Source of the DNA: Cardiocondyla obscurior
Taxonomy: Eukaryota > Arthropoda > Insecta > Hymenoptera > Formicidae
Assembly (NCBI RefSeq): GCF_019399895.1
Contig: NC_091889.1
Location: forward strand, 496,001-560,000
DNA: 64,000 nucleotides
Direction: 5' to 3'
The position numbers and the translations under genes are program-made. A model generated the notes under the pieces. It was given only the letters and a program-made list of their open reading frames with translations, had not been told where the DNA came from and did no database searches. Positions 60,953 to 64,000 of the stretch are shown piece by piece (position 1 is the stretch's first letter; each line of letters starts with the position of its first letter).

Positions 60953-61556
60953 CTCGCGCGGAAACATATATATATATATAATGTTTATAAGTTATTAGGT
61001 ACATCTCTTCTAGAAATACCGTTGGGACGTTTTGAACAGACAATACCAAATGTATATACAACGTTCATAACAAAGCGAATAATAAAATACCGTTAATAAT
61101 AAGTAATATTACAAATTATATTTATGGCACATAATATTAACATATTATCTACGTCTTTATAAGTTATAATTTTATAATTAAAAGCAATTACGAATTTAAG
61201 CCTGCAAAATGGTACTAGATCGCATAACTCGCTTTCAGTTTTATAAATTTGATATTGCGATTCTTACGTCTTTATGGATATGTTATCGTACATTTCAAAT
61301 AATACCGTACAAGCCGTATGTACGTCTGTAGATACACATACACGCACACACACACACGCGCGTATACGTACGACTTTTAGATATATTATATCATTTATCT
61401 CCGGTACTGCTGATAATTTAATAAATTTATCAATAATTATATAAAACTATACATATAAAAATATATTTATAGAAAAAGTTATTTCCGTATACACGTTAAA
61501 CATTTATTACACTGCACAATTAATTTATACTTCCTTTAGATATAAAACAACGTGTT
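60953..61556. other. Intergenic spacer between the esterase and the BACK/IQ gene
   Basis: About 600 bp of AT-rich sequence with a short AC/GC-type simple repeat at about 61333-61362. It should hold the esterase promoter and the 3' untranslated region of the BACK/IQ gene. No further reading frame is supported. Confidence 0.5.
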
Positions 61557-61700
61557 TTAACTACGATTCGCGATATTGTTAAATGCTTTGACTTGACTTA
61601 ATGAATTTTGAAGTGACCATCTACATTGGCTCGTCGTCATAGATAACAGCTCGGCTACTTTTTGAGCGTTCTGTTTTCCTTCCAGAGATGACTTTTTAAT
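61557..61700 (-). CDS. Terminal exon of the BACK/IQ gene
   Basis: An exon of 48 codons (IKKSSLEGKQNAQKVAELLS through NIANRS and a stop) opens behind the acceptor ATTATAG and has amphipathic helical character. The IQ exon can reach it in phase 0 through a GTTAGT donor after 62093, giving RRKFDE-IKKSS. If that donor is not used, the IQ exon ends six codons later at a stop at 62078-62080 (EVSKY). Both ends are plausible; the spliced form is preferred because the exon has a clean open frame with protein-like composition. Confidence 0.55.
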   Translation of the reverse strand: MKKSSLEGKQNAQKVAELLSMTTSQCRWSLQNSLSQVKAFNNIANRS

Positions 61701-63939
61701 CTATAATATCACGAAATAATCATGTCTCATGTATATATTACATAATTGCTGCTTACCATTTATACCAAACTTCAGATAATTCTCACTTGTTATGTCATTC
61801 TATGTTTGTTTAATAAATGTTAAAAAAAGATAGAATAACGTTAAAAGTAAAAATTAATTAAACTTTTATATAAATGGGAAGTGGCTATTAATTGATACAT
61901 AGTATGTAGCATATGTAATTATATCAATCATGTATAAATCATATCTTGAAAACAAAAAAATAAAAATTTATATTAAAAATTACGTTTACATGTATGTAAT
62001 AAATTAATTTTTCTTGTCATCGATTATTTTTACGTTATTAGCTAAGAAATTTCTTTTTCGTTTTCAAATACGACCCCTTAATATTTACTAACTTCGTCAA
62101 ATTTTCTTCTGACTTTGTAACCTTTATATGTAGCTTGTATCATAGTGGCGGCTTCTTCTTCGGATTTAGCCGAAACAGAATAATCATTCGTACATCTTAA
62201 TTTTTTAATTATTTTTTGTTGCCTCTTTATAGGAAATATGACATTTTGCTTCCAGTGCTTAAAGTTATAGGCATTTTTTTCCTGTCCTCGTCCATCATTT
62301 GTTGGTTTATTAGGAACCTAAATATATATGTATATAAATGTATATGTATATATAAATATATAAGTATAGTCTTATACACATTTTTCAAAATTTTAACTAA
62401 CTATTTAATGTCACGTATATACATTTAACGTAAATTATCACCTTTTAAAGTTTTTTAAACAAAAAATTTTAAACTTTTCTTTACTTTTCACATTTTTCAT
62501 TATTTTTTAATACTTTTAATATATTCTTGTAAAATGCCGAAAAAAATTTATACCATCGAAACCTCATGTTGATGATGTTCGTACATACATTTCGTATTCT
62601 TCGAAAAGTCCAACGATTTTCTTGGTTCACCTGACTCACAATATTTCATATCACAAACAATAGATTTGCTGTTTCCACTTTCGTCGCATGGTCCTTTATT
62701 CTACGAATATAAAAATGATCTTATTTTAATATGAATAAATTAATAACCGATTAAACTTAATTATAATTAAAAGTTCCTTTTTTTCTTATAATTTATAATT
62801 AAATTATATTATATTATATTTATATAATATATAAATTGTCATATTAAAATTTATTCACCGGTATTATATTATTATTTCTTCTTATGTTACTAAGACAATT
62901 ATTTAAGATTTCAGGTGGCATAGCTAACCCCGACGAAGCTGTATTTTTTGATAAATATCTTTTTGGTTCTCTAGTTTGCATCACGCACTGTTCTAAGAAT
63001 AAGCATAAACATATGTAAATTAGTTTCATTATCTTATAAATATATAAATTATTCAATTATCAAAATTTTTAGAGAAAAAAAGAAAAAACTGCTTAAAAAA
63101 TTTGCAAAAATAAAATTTTTGTGATTGCCAAATTTCTGTATCATTATAAACTACAAATTTTATAGTATTACTAAACACTCACTATATTAGCATATGTAAA
63201 TTAATTTATACCTAAAAGATGTGAATCTGTACAACAATTTTTATTGCAATTTGCATGTGTTCTATCTAAAGATAATAACGAGCTATCTTTAGGAGGAGAA
63301 TTAGGAGGCGTGGGTTTCGTTTGAATTTTGCCTGCTTTTATCTCCGAGATGTTTGTCTTTTGATACTCTTCGAGATATAACAGAAATTCATGATATGTAA
63401 CATAGTTCTAGAGAAAAAGAATATAACAGATAATGAATTGTGCAATGTTATGATTGTAGTTCTTTTATATATTGTTTTTAACTGGAAAATAATGTAATAT
63501 TTGTTGAGTAAAGAATGTAAATTTAAAAATACCTTGTCTTCTCCTGCCCAGTTACGATTAGTCGGCTCGTTAAGTCCAAGCAAATCGATCCAATGATAAT
63601 AATCTTCGGTTCGATTACCGTACCAATATTTTATAATGACAAATCTATAAATTTATTATTGATAATAGTTTACTTGCACTCCAATATTTTATATATTTAT
63701 TAAAACCTTGCTAAATATAAAACTCTTACGCAAGACCATCGTCCACCATTTTTTGTATTTCAGGATAAGACATTAATTCCATAAATTCTGGATTTTCAGG
63801 ATTTCTTTTAACGTCTACTAATTGCCATGGAGCTATAAGTCCAAATCTAACACATTTCAATACTTCCAACATATATTGCTTTCTCTCGTTCCAATCGTGC
63901 ATTAACCATCTTACAGCAGACATTAAGACTTCCATTTCG
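61557..63939 (-). CDS. BACK-like domain and IQ-motif protein, 5' part beyond window
   Basis: Seven exons join in phase: 63939-63730, 63644-63533, 63407-63212, 62992-62859, 62700-62554, 62317-62093 and 61700-61557. The right-most exon opens behind an acceptor and reads MEVLMSAVRWLMHDWNERKQ, then LEVLKCVRFGLIAPWQLVDV, a pattern typical of the BACK domain that follows BTB/POZ, so an upstream BTB domain outside the window is expected. Then come YYHWIDLLGLNEPTNRNW, a disordered Pro/Ser/Asn-rich stretch with several Cys, and near the C-terminus an IQ motif (MIQATYKGYKVRRKF) that should bind calmodulin or a related light chain. The last exon ends NIANRS. No kelch repeats are seen. The specific gene was not recognised. 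BTB-BACK proteins often act as cullin-3 adaptors, which is inference here. Confidence 0.65.
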
Positions 63940-64000
63940 CTGTGAAGTAAAGAAAAGTTATTTTTAATATTATAGCGAAATTCCTGTCATTTATAAAACT

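Overview
This window is AT-rich nuclear DNA of an animal with compact introns, consensus GT-AG splice sites and no bacterial features. The gene families and intron style point to an insect, most likely a hymenopteran such as an ant; that placement is inference. Exon chains were built by hand by matching splice sites and reading phase, so boundaries should be good to a base or two but have no transcript support.

Layout. (1) 1-15648, minus strand: a long SEC14 (CRAL-TRIO-like) plus spectrin-repeat gene of the SESTD1/CCDC141 type, open at the left edge. Thirty coding exons join in phase (about 2,260 codons in the window), with a disordered middle segment and a likely internal promoter. (2) 15649-17260: divergent promoter interval. 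(3) 17261-22720, plus strand: a 9-exon, 1,408-residue protein FN3-Ig-Ig-FN3, then a Ser/Arg/Glu-rich tail ending in a hydrophobic hairpin; it starts with an N-myristoylation-like MGNATS. (4) 23419-57726, plus strand: a giant titin/MLCK-family gene recognised as Stretchin-Mlck. Forty-seven exons join in phase to exactly 6,992 codons (21 Ig, 2 FN3, one Ca2+/calmodulin-type kinase). One 10.9-kb exon holds two families of protein repeats. A second first exon encodes an acylation-type N-terminus (MGSDCC). A candidate spliced antisense transcript lies in its introns at 43.3-46.1 kb. (5) 58199-60898, minus strand: an intact 533-residue carboxylesterase. (6) 61557-63939, minus strand, open at the right edge: a BACK-like domain protein with an IQ motif.

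How they fit together. Genes 3 and 4 are both muscle-type Ig/FN3 proteins, and gene 1 is a spectrin-repeat scaffold, so 60 of the 64 kb looks like a cytoskeletal neighbourhood. The pairing of a SESTD1/CCDC141-type gene with a titin-like giant kinase recalls, from memory, the vertebrate TTN-CCDC141-SESTD1 linkage. The esterase and BACK/IQ genes look unrelated to the muscle genes.
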